A stretch of DNA of 64,000 nucleotides from Ectopseudomonas toyotomiensis. GTDB taxonomy: Bacteria > Pseudomonadota > Gammaproteobacteria > Pseudomonadales > Pseudomonadaceae. The notes under the pieces were generated by a model. That model was not told the DNA's origin. It was given only the letters and a program-made list of their open reading frames with translations, and ran no database searches. Shown here piece by piece: positions 44,916-54,493 of this stretch. The position numbers and the translations under genes are program-made. The stretch's first letter is position 1; every line of letters starts with the position of its first letter. The stretch is taken from positions 238,098 to 302,097 of the forward strand of contig NZ_FOXK01000007.1 in assembly GCF_900115695.1 (NCBI RefSeq), given 5' to 3'.

Positions 44916-46688
44916 ATGCCCGAATTCAACGCCCCGCTGCGCGATATGCGCTTCGTCCTCCATGACGTCTTCCAGGCGCCGAGCCTGTGGGCACGTCTGC
45001 CGGCCCTGGCCGAAACCGTCGATGCCGACACCGCCGACGCCATCCTCGAAGAAGCGGCCAAGGTCACCGGCAGCCTGATCGCCCCGCTCAACCGCAGCGG
45101 CGACGAAGAAGGCGCACAGTGGGTCGATGGCGACGTGCGCACCCCGACCGGTTTTCGCGAGGCCTATGCCACCTACACCGAAGGCGGCTGGGTGGGCCTG
45201 TCCGGCAACCCGAATTACGGCGGCATGGGCATGCCCAAGATGCTCGCCGTGGCCTTCGAGGAGATGCTCTACGCCGCCGGCTCCAGCTTCGCGCTGTACT
45301 CGGCGCTGAGCTCCGGCGCCTGCCTGGCCATCGACGCCCACGCCAGCGAAGACCTTAAAACCACCTACCTGCCGCCGATGTACGAGGGTCGCTGGGCCGG
45401 CTCCATGTGCCTGACCGAGGCCCATGCCGGCACCGATCTGGGCATCATCCGCACCCGCGCCGAGCCGCAGGCCGATGGCAGCTACAAGGTCACCGGCAGC
45501 AAGATCTTTATCACCGGCGGTGAGCAGGACCTGACCGAGAACATCATCCATCTGGTGCTGGCCAAGTTGCCGGACGCGCCAGCCGGGCCCAAGGGCATCT
45601 CGCTGTTTCTGGTGCCCAAGGTGATGGTCAACGCCGATGGCAGCCTCGGCGCGCGCAACGCCGTAAGCTGCGGCTCCATCGAACACAAGATGGGCATCAA
45701 GGCCTCGGCCACCTGCGTGATGAACTTCGACGGCGCCACCGGCTACCTGATCGGCGAGGTCAACAAGGGACTGGCGGCGATGTTCACCATGATGAACTAC
45801 GAGCGTCTGTCCATCGGCATCCAGGGCATCGGCTGTGCCGAGGCGTCCTACCAGTCGGCCGTCAGCTACGCCCGCGAACGCATCCAGAGCCGTGCCGCCA
45901 CTGGCCCGGTCAACCACGACAAGGTCGCCGACCCGATCATCGTCCACGCTGACGTGCGTCGCATGCTGCTGACCATGAAAGCGCTGAACGAGGGCGGCCG
46001 GGCCTTTGCCTGCTACGTCGGTCAGCAGCTCGACCTGGCCAAGTACGCCGAGGACGCCAGCGAGCGGCAGAATGCCGAAGCCCTGGTGGCCCTGCTCACC
46101 CCGGTGGCCAAGGCCTTCTTCACCGACACCGGGCTGGAAAGCTGCGTACACGGCCAGCAGGTATTCGGCGGCCATGGCTATATCCGCGAATGGGGCCAGG
46201 AGCAGCTGGTGCGCGACGTGCGCATCGCGCAGATCTACGAAGGCACCAACGGCATCCAGGCACTCGACCTGCTCGGGCGCAAGGTGGTGGCCAATGGCGG
46301 CGCCGCGCTGCGCCTGTTCGCCAGCGAAGTGCGCGACTTCGCCCACGCCCATGAATCGCCCTTCGGTGATCGCCTGGTGGAAGCGCTGGAACGCCTGGAA
46401 GCAGTCAGTGGCTGGCTGCTGGAGCAGGCCAAGAGCGAGCCTAACGCCGTCGGCGCCGCCTCGGTGGAGTACCTGCATCTGTTCGGCTACGTCGCCTACG
46501 CCTACATGTGGGCACGCATGGCCGCCGTGGCGCAAAGCAAGCTGGGTGAAGACGAAGCCTTCTACGGCAGCAAGCTCGCGACCGCCGAGTTCTTCTTCGC
46601 CCGCCTGCTGCCGCGCACCCTAAGCCTGGAGGCGAGCATTCGTGCAGGCAGCCAATCGCTGTATGGCCTGGCTGCCGAACAGTTTTAA
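44916..46688 (+). CDS. Acyl-CoA dehydrogenase, DmdC-like
   Basis: A 590-residue flavoprotein, longer than the usual 380-residue class and matching the AidB/DmdC-type subgroup. Signatures are MCLTEAHAGTDLGIIRTRAE, KVTGSKIFITGGEQD, the FAD region GQQVFGGHGYIREWGQEQLV and IYEGTNGIQALDL with the catalytic glutamate. The extra C-terminal helical domain runs from about residue 470. It would oxidise the acyl-CoA made by the ligase; an enoyl-CoA hydratase is not in this operon (the MaoC gene at 32.2 kb is distant). A terminator follows at 46749. Confidence 0.93.
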   Translation: MPEFNAPLRDMRFVLHDVFQAPSLWARLPALAETVDADTADAILEEAAKVTGSLIAPLNRSGDEEGAQWVDGDVRTPTGFREAYATYTEGGWVGLSGNPNYGGMGMPKMLAVAFEEMLYAAGSSFALYSALSSGACLAIDAHASEDLKTTYLPPMYEGRWAGSMCLTEAHAGTDLGIIRTRAEPQADGSYKVTGSKIFITGGEQDLTENIIHLVLAKLPDAPAGPKGISLFLVPKVMVNADGSLGARNAVSCGSIEHKMGIKASATCVMNFDGATGYLIGEVNKGLAAMFTMMNYERLSIGIQGIGCAEASYQSAVSYARERIQSRAATGPVNHDKVADPIIVHADVRRMLLTMKALNEGGRAFACYVGQQLDLAKYAEDASERQNAEALVALLTPVAKAFFTDTGLESCVHGQQVFGGHGYIREWGQEQLVRDVRIAQIYEGTNGIQALDLLGRKVVANGGAALRLFASEVRDFAHAHESPFGDRLVEALERLEAVSGWLLEQAKSEPNAVGAASVEYLHLFGYVAYAYMWARMAAVAQSKLGEDEAFYGSKLATAEFFFARLLPRTLSLEASIRAGSQSLYGLAAEQF

Positions 46689-46690
46689 AC

Positions 46691-46713
46691 GTAGGGCGGG
46701 TGCAACCCGCTAC
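46691..46713. repeat. Short hairpin repeat after the dehydrogenase gene
   Basis: GTAGGGCGGG and CCCGCTAC flank TGCAA; this imperfect hairpin resembles widespread REP-type sequences of pseudomonads. It starts 3 bp after the stop codon. Confidence 0.45.
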
Positions 46714-46748
46714 CTCTGAGCCGGTGGCCCTACAAGGTTGAGCGTGTT

Positions 46749-46776
46749 GCGCGGCGCTTCGGCGCCGCGCTTTTTT
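46749..46776 (+). terminator. Intrinsic terminator
   Basis: GCGCGGCGC - TTCG - GCGCCGCGC followed by TTTTTT: a strong 9-bp GC stem with T-run, ending the ligase-permease-dehydrogenase transcript. Confidence 0.9.
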
Positions 46777-46819
46777 ATTCGAGCCTCGGCTGGCCCTGCC
46801 CAGCCGACCAGGAGTTCTT

Positions 46820-47998
46820 ATGCGTGAAGTCGTGATAGTCGCTGCCTGCCGTACCGCCATCGGCAGCTTCCAGGGTGCGTTGAGCCGCACGCCCGCACCG
46901 CAACTGGGCGCCGCGGTGATACGCGAACTGCTCGCTCGCACCGGCATTGCAGGCGAACAGATCGACGAGGTGATTCTCGGCCAGGTGCTTACCGCAGGCT
47001 CAGGGCAGAACCCAGCCCGGCAGAGCGTGCTGCTCGCAGGCCTGCCGCATACGGTGCCGGCCATGACCCTGAACAAGGTCTGCGGCTCCGGCCTCAAGGC
47101 GGTGATCCTCGGCGCCCAGGCCATTCGTGGCGGCGATGCCGAGATCATCATTGCCGGCGGCCAGGAGAACATGAGTCTGGCGCCCTACGTCATGCCCGGC
47201 GCCCGCAGCGGCCTGCGCATGGGCCATGCGCAATTGGTCGATACCATGATCCAGGACGGCCTGTGGGACGCCTTCAACAACTATCACATGGGCATCACCG
47301 CCGAGAACCTGGCCGAGCAGTACGGCGTCACGCGCGCCGAGCAGGACGCCTTCGCCCTGCGTTCGCAGCAGCGCGCTCAGGCCGCCATCGAGTCCGGGCG
47401 TTTTACCAGCGAGATCGTACCGGTGGAAATCCCCCAGCGCGGCGACGAACCGCTGCGTTTTGCCCAGGATGAACAACCGCGCGCCGGCACCAGCCTGGAC
47501 AGCCTGGGCAAGCTGCGCCCGGCTTTCAAGAATGACGGCACCGTGACTGCCGGCAATGCCTCGACGCTCAACGACGGCGCCGCTGCCGTACTGCTGATGA
47601 GCGCCGAGAAGGCTGACGAACTGCAACTGCCGGTGCTGGCGCGCATCGCCGCCCACGCCAGCGCCGGCGTCGATCCGGCGGTGATGGGCATCGGCCCGGT
47701 ATTCGCCAGCTGCAAGGCGCTGGAGCGCGCCGGCTGGAGCCTGGAACAGCTCGACCTGATCGAGGCCAACGAAGCCTTCGCCGCCCAGGCCATCGCCGTC
47801 GGCCGCGAGCTGCATTGGGACAGCGCCAAGGTCAACGTAAACGGTGGCGCCATCGCACTCGGCCACCCCATCGGCGCCTCCGGTTGCCGCATCTTGGTCA
47901 GCCTGGTGCACGAGATGCAGCGCCGCGACGTCCGCCGTGGCCTGGCCACCCTGTGTATCGGTGGCGGCCAGGGTGTGGCCCTGGCCATCGAACGCTGA
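46820..47998 (+). CDS. Acetyl-CoA acetyltransferase (thiolase)
   Basis: A 392-residue thiolase of the biosynthetic/AtoB-PhaA type. The acylated cysteine is C88 in [11 protein letters not shown], with the histidine in [16 protein letters not shown] and the second catalytic cysteine in [15 protein letters not shown]. The N-terminus [19 protein letters not shown] is complete. It could cleave acetoacetyl- or 3-ketoacyl-CoA from the neighbouring pathway. A terminator upstream makes it a separate transcription unit with the downstream hydrolase. Confidence 0.95.
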   Translation: MREVVIVAACRTAIGSFQGALSRTPAPQLGAAVIRELLARTGIAGEQIDEVILGQVLTAGSGQNPARQSVLLAGLPHTVPAMTLNKVCGSGLKAVILGAQAIRGGDAEIIIAGGQENMSLAPYVMPGARSGLRMGHAQLVDTMIQDGLWDAFNNYHMGITAENLAEQYGVTRAEQDAFALRSQQRAQAAIESGRFTSEIVPVEIPQRGDEPLRFAQDEQPRAGTSLDSLGKLRPAFKNDGTVTAGNASTLNDGAAAVLLMSAEKADELQLPVLARIAAHASAGVDPAVMGIGPVFASCKALERAGWSLEQLDLIEANEAFAAQAIAVGRELHWDSAKVNVNGGAIALGHPIGASGCRILVSLVHEMQRRDVRRGLATLCIGGGQGVALAIER

Positions 47999-48036
47999 AA
48001 CAATCGCCGCGAACGGACAAGAACAAGAGAAACCCC

Positions 48037-48903
48037 ATGCGAACCCTGACCACTCTGATCGGCAACAGCCAGAAACTCGATGGCGGCGCCATGTTCGGCA
48101 ACGCGCCCAAGGCTCTCTGGCAACGCTGGATGCAAGCCGACGACCTGAACCGTATCGACCTCGGCTGCCGCGCCCTACTGGTACAGGAAGACGAGCGCAA
48201 CATTCTTATCGAGACCGGCATCGGCGCCTTCTTCAGCCCGGAACTCAAGCAGCGCTTCGGCGTACAGGAAGAGCGTCACGTGCTGCTCGACAGCCTTGCC
48301 GCCGTCGGCCTGAACGATGCCGATATCGATATCGTCGTGCTCACCCACCTGCATTTCGACCATGCCGGCGGCCTGCTTGCCGCCTGGCAGGACGGTCAGC
48401 CGGCGCGCTTGCTATTTCCCAACGCGCGCTTCGTCACCGGCCGGCGCCAATGGCAGCGCGCCTGCAAGCCACACGCTCGGGATAGAGCCTCCTATATCCC
48501 GGAACTGCTGGAACTGCTGGAGAACAGCGGTCGCCTGCATTTGATCGAAGAAACCGAGCACTGTGAATTGCTCGGCCCAGACTGGCGCCTGCACTGGAGC
48601 GACGGCCACACCCCAGGCCAACTGCTGCCGGAAGTGGCCATGCCGGGTGGGCCGGTGGTATTTCCCGGCGACCTGATTCCCGGCGCGCCCTGGGTTCACC
48701 TGCCAATCACCATGGGTTACGACCGTTTCCCCGAAGGCCTGATCGAAGAGAAGGAAGCACTGCTCAGCGACCTGTTCTCGCGCGGCGGCAGGCTGGTATT
48801 CACCCACGACCCGAACGTCGCCCTGGGCCGGGTAACGCGAGACGAAAAAGGTCGCTTCGGGCTCGATGAAGCCGAAAAAGCAGCGCATCTGCTGGCAAAC
48901 TGA
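48037..48903 (+). CDS. Metallo-beta-lactamase-fold hydrolase
   Basis: A 288-residue MBL-fold protein. The metal-binding HxHxDH is H104-x-H106-x-D108-H109 ([11 protein letters not shown]); further ligands are the histidine in [11 protein letters not shown], the aspartate in [10 protein letters not shown] and the histidine in LVFTHDPNV. Such enzymes hydrolyse thioesters, lactones or phosphodiesters. I recall a similar gene beside the bfiRS and ligase/dehydrogenase genes in P. aeruginosa, so it probably serves the same pathway. It lies 38 bp after the thiolase; the in-frame region before 48037 is thiolase coding in another frame. Confidence 0.88.
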   Translation: MRTLTTLIGNSQKLDGGAMFGNAPKALWQRWMQADDLNRIDLGCRALLVQEDERNILIETGIGAFFSPELKQRFGVQEERHVLLDSLAAVGLNDADIDIVVLTHLHFDHAGGLLAAWQDGQPARLLFPNARFVTGRRQWQRACKPHARDRASYIPELLELLENSGRLHLIEETEHCELLGPDWRLHWSDGHTPGQLLPEVAMPGGPVVFPGDLIPGAPWVHLPITMGYDRFPEGLIEEKEALLSDLFSRGGRLVFTHDPNVALGRVTRDEKGRFGLDEAEKAAHLLAN

Positions 48904-48924
48904 CGCCATCAGGCCTTGACGTGC

Positions 48925-48959
48925 CGGCCATGCAGCGCGAGCATGGCCGCTTGTTTTTT
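48925..48959 (+). terminator. Intrinsic terminator after the MBL gene
   Basis: CGGCCATGC - AGCGCGA - GCATGGCCG followed by CTTGTTTTTTC: a 9-bp perfect stem with T-run. Confidence 0.88.
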
Positions 48960-49063
48960 CGCCGTGCTCACGACCACGCCAGCACCAGGATGGGGCTGTG
49001 CTTGACCAGCACCAGACTGGCCACAGCGTCGTGCTCACCTCGACAGCCCTGGGGGACCGTTTC

Positions 49064-49543
49064 ATGAGCCTGGCCTCTGTACGCGCCTTCTTCGCCGCCA
49101 AGGCGCCCGACATTGCGATCATCGAACTGCAGTCCAGCACCGCCACCGTGGCGCTGGCGGCCGAAGCGCATGGCGTATCGCCGGGGCAGATCGCCAAGAC
49201 CCTGGCCTTTCGCATCGCCGAACGCGACGTACTGATCGTCGCCCGCGGCGACGCGCGTATCGACAACCGCAAGATGAAGGAATGCTTCGGTGCCAAATCG
49301 CGCATGCTCGATGCCCAGACCGTGGTGGAGCTGACCAGCCACCCGGTGGGCGGCGTCTGCCCGTTCGGCCTGGCCACCCCGTTGAGCGTCTATTGCGACC
49401 GCTCGCTGCTGGCCTTCGATGAAGTGCTGCCGGCCGCCGGCGCCACCCACAGCGCAGTGCGCATCGCCCCGCAGCGCATGGCCGAACTGGTGGATGCCGA
49501 GTGGATCGACGTGTGCCAGGAAGTGGAAACGGAAATCTGCTGA
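49064..49543 (+). CDS. YbaK/ProX-type aminoacyl-tRNA deacylase domain protein
   Basis: A 159-residue single-domain protein of the YbaK/ProRS-editing family, which hydrolyses mischarged aminoacyl-tRNAs. Typical segments are the GQIAKTLAFRIAERDVLIVARGDARIDN region with the conserved lysine, and HPVGGVCPFGLATPLSVYCDRSLL. The start at 49064 gives MSLASVRAFFAAKAPD; the upstream frame to 48998 shows no family similarity. Which mischarged tRNA it edits cannot be told from sequence. It follows a terminator and is monocistronic. Confidence 0.9.
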   Translation: MSLASVRAFFAAKAPDIAIIELQSSTATVALAAEAHGVSPGQIAKTLAFRIAERDVLIVARGDARIDNRKMKECFGAKSRMLDAQTVVELTSHPVGGVCPFGLATPLSVYCDRSLLAFDEVLPAAGATHSAVRIAPQRMAELVDAEWIDVCQEVETEIC

Positions 49544-49566
49544 ACACCGCGCGCATCAGCGCATTT

Positions 49567-49587
49567 CCCGGATTGCATCCGGGCTAC
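49567..49587. repeat. REP-like element, family 1, half copy
   Basis: The 21 bp at 49567-49587 match the right arm of the 3140-3198 palindrome. The YceK-type lipoprotein stop codon (49584-49586) falls inside it. Confidence 0.75.
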
Positions 49588-49874
49588 AACCCGCCGCTGA
49601 CACCGAGGCTCACACCCAGCGCCGTGGCCAGCGAAAACGGCAGCAACAGGGTATCGAGCAAAGCGCTGGCCGGCAGATCCAGCCCGGGATAACGCGGTGC
49701 CTCGGCACCGAAACGATCCAGCGGGCAGCAGCCGCCATTGATCGCATACCAGTCCAGCCGCGTCCCGGCATAAACCACAGGGGCATCGGGCTTGGCCGCG
49801 TCCAGCGTTCGCACGGTGGCGCAGCCGGTCAGGTTCAGCGCCAGCAGCAGAGTGAGTGCCAAAGTCCGTCTCAT
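49584..49874 (-). CDS. YceK/YidQ family lipoprotein
   Basis: A 96-residue predicted lipoprotein: signal LALTLLLALNLTGCA with cysteine about residue 18, then DAPVVYAGTRLDWYAINGGC and RYPGLDLPASALLDTLLLPFSLA, which are characteristic of the YceK/YidQ family. Its function is unknown. ATG 49874 begins the signal peptide; the upstream ATG at 49958 would place coding inside the preceding gene. It overlaps the DUF2845 gene by four bases, suggesting joint expression; its stop codon is formed by the REP-like sequence. Confidence 0.85.
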   Translation of the reverse strand: MRRTLALTLLLALNLTGCATVRTLDAAKPDAPVVYAGTRLDWYAINGGCCPLDRFGAEAPRYPGLDLPASALLDTLLLPFSLATALGVSLGVSGGL

Positions 49875-50161
49875 CCGCGCTCGACCCTGATTTCCACCAG
49901 CTTGCCATCGAGAAAACGCAGGTAGCGATAGACGCCATTGCGAGGCCCATACACCCATTGCTCCACTGTCACGCCGCCACCCAGTGGACTGCTGGGTGGC
50001 GTCACCTCGCGCTGGTCGGGTTCACCGCATTTGCGCAGCACCTCGACGCTACGCTCGCCCTCGTAAACCAGGGCGGTACCGCAGCGCATGGAGGCCTCTG
50101 CGACCGGCAGCAACGACAAGGTGAGAACGCTTCCAAACACACAGCGACTCACAATGGACAT
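49871..50161 (-). CDS. Secreted DUF2845 protein
   Basis: A 96-residue protein with a signal peptide (RCVFGSVLTLSLLPVAEAS) followed by a DUF2845 domain: MRCGTALVYEGERSVEVLRK and CGEPDQRE, with VEQWVYGPRNGVYRYLRFLDG near the end. Two cysteines (CG in MRCG and KCGEP) probably form a disulphide. Function unknown. An AAGGAG site seven bases before ATG 50161 fixes the start over GTG 50167. It is 11 bp from the ubiX stop and overlaps the yceK-like gene. Confidence 0.85.
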   Translation of the reverse strand: MSIVSRCVFGSVLTLSLLPVAEASMRCGTALVYEGERSVEVLRKCGEPDQREVTPPSSPLGGGVTVEQWVYGPRNGVYRYLRFLDGKLVEIRVERG

Positions 50162-50172
50162 CAGCACTCTCC

Positions 50173-50802
50173 TTAGTCATCTGATACCAAATGATGCTCG
50201 CCCCAGCGCGGCAGCATGTCCTGGGGGATATTCAGGCAATTGAGGATGCGCGCCACGACGAAGTCCACCAGGTCATCCAGCGTCTGCGGCTGATGATAAA
50301 AGCCGGGCGACGCCGGCAGGATGGTCACGCCCAGATTCGACAGCTTGAGCATGTTCTCCAGATGAATGCTCGAATACGGCGCCTCGCGTGGCACCAGGAT
50401 CAGTTGGCGACGCTCCTTGAGCGCCACGTCGGCGGCGCGCTCGATCAGGTTGTTACAGGCGCCGGTGGCGATGGCGGACAAGGTACCGGTTGAGCACGGC
50501 ACCACCACCATGGCCGTGGGCGCACCAGAGCCAGAGGCGGCCGGGGCCATCCAGTCTTCCTTGCCATAGACGCGGATCTGCCCTGGCGCCGCGCCGGTGT
50601 ATTCGGTGAGGAACTGCGCCATGGACTGCGGTTTGGCCGGTAACGCCACGTCGGTTTCGGTGGCCATCACCAGTTGCGCGGCCTTGGAGATCAGGAAGTG
50701 CACCTCGCGATCTTCCTGCACCAGACAATCGAGCAGGCGCAGGCCGTATTGCGCGCCGGAGGCACCGGTCATCGCCAGCGTTATACGTTCCGGACCAGAC
50801 AT
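50173..50802 (-). CDS. ubiX: Flavin prenyltransferase UbiX
   Basis: UbiX prenylates FMN to make the cofactor of the decarboxylase UbiD in ubiquinone synthesis. The 209-residue protein has the FMN motif [16 protein letters not shown], the [16 protein letters not shown] region and the [22 protein letters not shown] motif with PREAP. Its ATG abuts the mpl stop directly (50802/50803), so mpl and ubiX are one operon. Confidence 0.97.
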   Translation of the reverse strand: MSGPERITLAMTGASGAQYGLRLLDCLVQEDREVHFLISKAAQLVMATETDVALPAKPQSMAQFLTEYTGAAPGQIRVYGKEDWMAPAASGSGAPTAMVVVPCSTGTLSAIATGACNNLIERAADVALKERRQLILVPREAPYSSIHLENMLKLSNLGVTILPASPGFYHQPQTLDDLVDFVVARILNCLNIPQDMLPRWGEHHLVSDD

Positions 50803-52158
50803 CTATCCCTCCAGAGCTGCTGCCAGCTTGCCATGCAGGCCGCCGAAGCCGCCGTTGCTCATGATCACCACCTGGGTGCCGGGGCGCACCAGGGCCTTCA
50901 CGCCATCGATGATCGACTCCAGCGAGTCGCACACGCGCGTCGGGTTGCGCGCCTGCGCCACGGTGGCGGCCAGGTCCCAACCGAGATTCGGTGGCGCGTA
51001 CCAGAACACCGCATCGGCCTGTTCGGCGGACTCGGCCAGACCGTCGCGATGGGCGCCGAGCTTCATCGAGTTGGAGCGCGGCTCGATCACCGCGATCACC
51101 TGGGTGTCGTCGCCGACGCGCTTGCGCAGGCCATCGAGCGTAGTAGCGATGGCGGTTGGATGATGGGCGAAATCGTCGAAGACGGTCACGCCATTCACCT
51201 CGGCGACCTTTTCCATGCGCCGCTTGGCGTTGATGAACTGGCCCAGCGCCTCGATGCCCAGCGCCGGCACCACACCGACATGGCGCGCCGCAGCGAGCAC
51301 GGCCAGGGCGTTGGCAACGTTGTGCTGGCCGGTCAGTTGCCAGTCCACGGTGCCCTCGACCTTGCCCTCGAAACTCACCTCGAAGCGCGAGCCATCCGCG
51401 TTGAGCAGGCGCGCCTGCCACTGGCCACCTTCACCGGTGGTCTGCACCGATGTCCAGCAGCCCATCTCGATCACCCGCGCCAGCGCGGTTTCGCTGGCCG
51501 GATGGATGACCAGGCCCTCGCTGGGAATGATGCGCACCAAGTGATGGAACTGCCGCTCGATGGCTGCCAGGTCCGGGAAGATGTCCGCGTGGTCGAATTC
51601 CAGGTTGTTGAGGATCGCCGTGCGCGGGCGGTAGTGGACGAACTTGCTGCGCTTGTCGAAGAAGGCGCTGTCGTACTCGTCGGCCTCGACCACGAAGAAC
51701 GGCGTGCCGCCCAGGCGCGCGGAAATACCGAAATTCTGCGGCACGCCGCCGATCAGAAAGCCCGGGCTCATGCCGGCATGTTCCAGCACCCAGGCCAGCA
51801 TGCTGGAACTGCTGGTCTTGCCGTGGGTACCGGCCACCGCCAACACCCAGCGCCCCTGCAGCACGTGATCGGCCAGCCACTGCGGCCCGGAAACGTAGGG
51901 CAACCCCTTGTTCAGCACGTATTCCACCGCCGGGTTGCCACGGCTCATGGCATTGCCCACCACCACCAGATCCGGAGCCGGCTGCAGGTGCGCCGGGTCA
52001 AAACCCTGCATCAGCTCGATGCCCTGGGCTTCCAACTGAGTGCTCATGGGCGGGTAAACGTTGGCATCGGAGCCGGTGACGCGATGGCCGAGCTCTTTGG
52101 CCAGAACAGCCAGCGACCCCATGAAAGTGCCGCAGATGCCGAGAATATGGATGTGCAT
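50803..52158 (-). CDS. mpl: UDP-N-acetylmuramate:L-alanyl-gamma-D-glutamyl-meso-DAP ligase
   Basis: Mpl joins recycled murein tripeptide to UDP-MurNAc, bypassing MurC-E. The 451-residue Mur-ligase has an N-terminal Rossmann-like motif (HILGICGTFMGSLAVLAKEL), the ATP site VAGTHGKTSSSSMLAW, EADEYDSAFFDKRSKF and the HHPTAIATTLDGLR motif. The C-terminus IMSNGGFGGLHGKLAAAL is standard. It lies upstream of ubiX without a gap, transcribed leftward. Confidence 0.97.
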   Translation of the reverse strand: MHIHILGICGTFMGSLAVLAKELGHRVTGSDANVYPPMSTQLEAQGIELMQGFDPAHLQPAPDLVVVGNAMSRGNPAVEYVLNKGLPYVSGPQWLADHVLQGRWVLAVAGTHGKTSSSSMLAWVLEHAGMSPGFLIGGVPQNFGISARLGGTPFFVVEADEYDSAFFDKRSKFVHYRPRTAILNNLEFDHADIFPDLAAIERQFHHLVRIIPSEGLVIHPASETALARVIEMGCWTSVQTTGEGGQWQARLLNADGSRFEVSFEGKVEGTVDWQLTGQHNVANALAVLAAARHVGVVPALGIEALGQFINAKRRMEKVAEVNGVTVFDDFAHHPTAIATTLDGLRKRVGDDTQVIAVIEPRSNSMKLGAHRDGLAESAEQADAVFWYAPPNLGWDLAATVAQARNPTRVCDSLESIIDGVKALVRPGTQVVIMSNGGFGGLHGKLAAALEG

Positions 52159-52243
52159 TGATGACCTCTGAACATGCCCAACAATAGGGCGTGAAGCGAT
52201 GGCGGCAGGTTAGCACAGCGCCTTCAGGCCGTAGGCACCTGCA

Positions 52244-53119
52244 TCAGATGCCGACGTTCGACCGTACCAATTCAAGAAAGGTCTCGATGATGCGTCGTGA
52301 GCTCTGCTCGCGTAGGCACACCATTGTTTCAGTCATGCGCTGGCGGCAATCGAGAATAGGCAATGCATGCAGGCTACGGCTGCTCCCAAACTCTGCAGCC
52401 GAGACAATGCCTATGCCAAGCCCGCCAGCAACTGTCTCGAACACGGCCTCGCGCCCCTCCACCTCGATCGCTGAGCGCAGGCGAAGTCCTTCACGCTGGA
52501 GCTCCAGTTCGATCAGCTGACGCGTCATTGAACCCCGTTCACGTAACACCAAGGGTTGATCATCGAGATCAGCCAACACAATCGATTCACGCGCAGCCAA
52601 CGGATGATCGGCGGCGACGAAAGCCAACAAGGGTGAACTGCTCAACACGACACTCACCAACGCCTCATCTTGAATCGGACGGCCGAGTACGGCGAAGTCG
52701 GCCTGGTAGGCGAACAACCGAGCCAGCGCCTCGTCTGTGTTACCAGTGACCACGTTGAAGCGTATACCCGGATAACGGTCGTTGAATTGACCGATGAACG
52801 GCAACACATGCACAGGCGAATCCACCGCCAGGGTGAGACTTCCGGTCTGCAGTGCACGCGAGCTGGAGAGCAGTTCCTGCGCTTCGGCCGCTACCGCATA
52901 GAGGCGCTGAGTGATGCCGAGCAGGCGCTCTCCCAGCTCGGTGAGTTGCACCGTGCGCTTGGTGCGATTGAACAGCAGCACGCCGTACTGCTCCTCCAGC
53001 TTGCGTACCTGGTCGGAAACAGCTGGCTGGCTGAGGAACAGGCGCTCGGCCGCACGGGTGAAGCTGCCCGTCTGGGCTACGGCATGAAAGGCCCGCAGTT
53101 GGGCGTGGGAGACGGCCAT
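52244..53119 (-). CDS. LysR-type regulator of the 2-AEP cluster
   Basis: A 291-residue LysR regulator: winged-helix DNA-binding domain at residues 3-62 (LRAFHAVAQTGSFTRAAERL and LSQPAVSDQVRKLEEQYG), then a substrate-binding domain (about 90-290). It is divergent from phnW with 123 bp between, the classical arrangement for a LysR activator of its neighbour; a PhnR-like role in 2-aminoethylphosphonate use is an inference from position. ATG 53119 follows an AGAGG site; GTG 53125 is the alternative. Confidence 0.9.
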   Translation of the reverse strand: MAVSHAQLRAFHAVAQTGSFTRAAERLFLSQPAVSDQVRKLEEQYGVLLFNRTKRTVQLTELGERLLGITQRLYAVAAEAQELLSSSRALQTGSLTLAVDSPVHVLPFIGQFNDRYPGIRFNVVTGNTDEALARLFAYQADFAVLGRPIQDEALVSVVLSSSPLLAFVAADHPLAARESIVLADLDDQPLVLRERGSMTRQLIELELQREGLRLRSAIEVEGREAVFETVAGGLGIGIVSAAEFGSSRSLHALPILDCRQRMTETMVCLREQSSRRIIETFLELVRSNVGI

Positions 53120-53160
53120 AGGCACCTCTATTAATAAGCTCAGCTTTTTTTTGAAATACT

Positions 53161-53176
53161 ATAAATCGATTTTATT
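53161..53176. promoter_or_regulatory. Palindromic candidate LysR site
   Basis: AAATCGATTT (53163-53172), extended to ATAAATCGATTTTAT, lies in the AT-rich gap between the divergent LysR gene and phnW and has the T-N11-A form of LysR boxes. Confidence 0.5.
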
Positions 53177-53242
53177 TATTCATCGCCAATTGTTTTGATC
53201 GTCTCCAGCGCGGCGTACTGCCGCACCTCACCGGAGACGATC

Positions 53243-54412
53243 ATGAGCAAAGCCGAATTTCTCACCGCCCGCCCCGCCATCGCCGCCCCCGCCCTGGGCG
53301 AACCCTACCTGCTGACCCCCGGCCCACTGACCACCTCGCTGACCACCAAGCAGGCCATGCTGCGCGACTGGGGCTCGTGGGACGCCGACTTCAACCGCGT
53401 CACTGCGGAGATCCGCCAGGGCCTGCTGGCCATGGCAGGCGTGCACGACGACAGCTACGCCTGCGTCCCCCTGCAAGGTAGCGGCACCTTCGCCGTGGAA
53501 GCGGCGCTGGCCACCGCCATCGCCCGCGATGGCAAGGCTCTGGTGCTGATGAACGGCGCCTATGGCAAGCGGGCCACACAGATCCTCGATTACCTTGGCC
53601 GCGACTACATCGCCCTAGACAAAGGCGACTATCTGCCGCCACAACCGGAGGAAGTCGCCGAGCTGCTGGAGCGCCATCCGGATGTCACCGATGTGTTCCT
53701 GGTCCACTGCGAAACCAGCTCGGGCATCCTCAACCCGCTGCGCGAGATCGCCGATGTGGTCAAGGCGCGCGGCAAGGGCCTGATCGTCGACGCCATGAGC
53801 TCGTTCGGCGCAGTGCCGCTGACCGTCGACAAGATTCCCTTCGACGTCATGGTCTCCTCGGCCAACAAGTGCATCGAGGGCATTCCCGGTTTCGGTTTCG
53901 TGATTATTCGCCGCGCACTGCTGGAGCAGTCCAAAGGCCGCGCCCATTCCCTGAGCCTGGATCTTCTGGAGCAGTGGCAATACATGGAGCGCACCGGGCA
54001 GTGGCGCTTCACCCCGCCCACCCACAGCGTGGTGGCCTTCCGCAAGGCGCTCGAGCAGCACGCCGAGGAAGGGGGAGTGGCCGGACGCCAGGCACGTTAC
54101 ACGAACAACCGCGACACCTTGGTGGCCGGCATGCGTGCCATGGGCTTTCAAACGCTTCTGGAAGACCGCTGGCTATCGCCGATCATCACCACTTTCTTCA
54201 GTCCTACTCACCCGAACTTCCAGTTCAAGCGTTTCTACGACGAGCTCAAGGCCCGCCAGTTCGTCATCTACCCCGGCAAGTTGACCATTGCCGAGAGCTT
54301 CCGCATCGGCTGCATCGGCCAGATCGACGAACGCATCGTTGGCCAGCTGTTGCGTGCCGTCGCCGACACCCTGGCGGTAATGGGCGTCGACGACTGCAGT
54401 CCGGCGAACTGA
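53243..54412 (+). CDS. phnW: 2-aminoethylphosphonate:pyruvate transaminase
   Basis: PhnW transfers the amino group of 2-aminoethylphosphonate to pyruvate, giving phosphonoacetaldehyde and alanine. The 389-residue fold-I PLP protein has [34 protein letters not shown], the [11 protein letters not shown] aspartate and the PLP lysine K209 in [14 protein letters not shown]; the carboxy-terminal [11 protein letters not shown] is typical of this transaminase family. ATG 53243 follows a GGAG site; the upstream in-frame start at 53195 adds no similarity. It begins the rightward 2-AEP operon. Confidence 0.96.
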   Translation: MSKAEFLTARPAIAAPALGEPYLLTPGPLTTSLTTKQAMLRDWGSWDADFNRVTAEIRQGLLAMAGVHDDSYACVPLQGSGTFAVEAALATAIARDGKALVLMNGAYGKRATQILDYLGRDYIALDKGDYLPPQPEEVAELLERHPDVTDVFLVHCETSSGILNPLREIADVVKARGKGLIVDAMSSFGAVPLTVDKIPFDVMVSSANKCIEGIPGFGFVIIRRALLEQSKGRAHSLSLDLLEQWQYMERTGQWRFTPPTHSVVAFRKALEQHAEEGGVAGRQARYTNNRDTLVAGMRAMGFQTLLEDRWLSPIITTFFSPTHPNFQFKRFYDELKARQFVIYPGKLTIAESFRIGCIGQIDERIVGQLLRAVADTLAVMGVDDCSPAN

Positions 54413-54476
54413 ACCACAGCGCCCAGGCCAACACTGCCATGGGTGCAGACCTGCTGTACGAGACCGGCTGTTGCCC

Positions 54477-54493
54477 GCCCTGCCAGGCAGGGC
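54477..54493 (+). other. Hairpin in the phnW-permease gap
   Basis: GCCCTGCC - A - GGCAGGGC is a compact stem in the 222-bp gap between phnW and the permease. There is no T-run; it may trim or stabilise the mRNA between genes. The rest of the gap has no convincing gene. Confidence 0.45.

Noticed and set aside
41742..46535. Very long open frame on the minus strand (about 1,600 codons) across the ligase, permease and dehydrogenase genes
   Set aside because: It is exactly antisense to three well-recognised enzymes or transporters; long stop-free antisense frames are expected in GC-rich DNA with strong third-position bias, and the translation is low-complexity (rich in H, V, G, D) with no domain.
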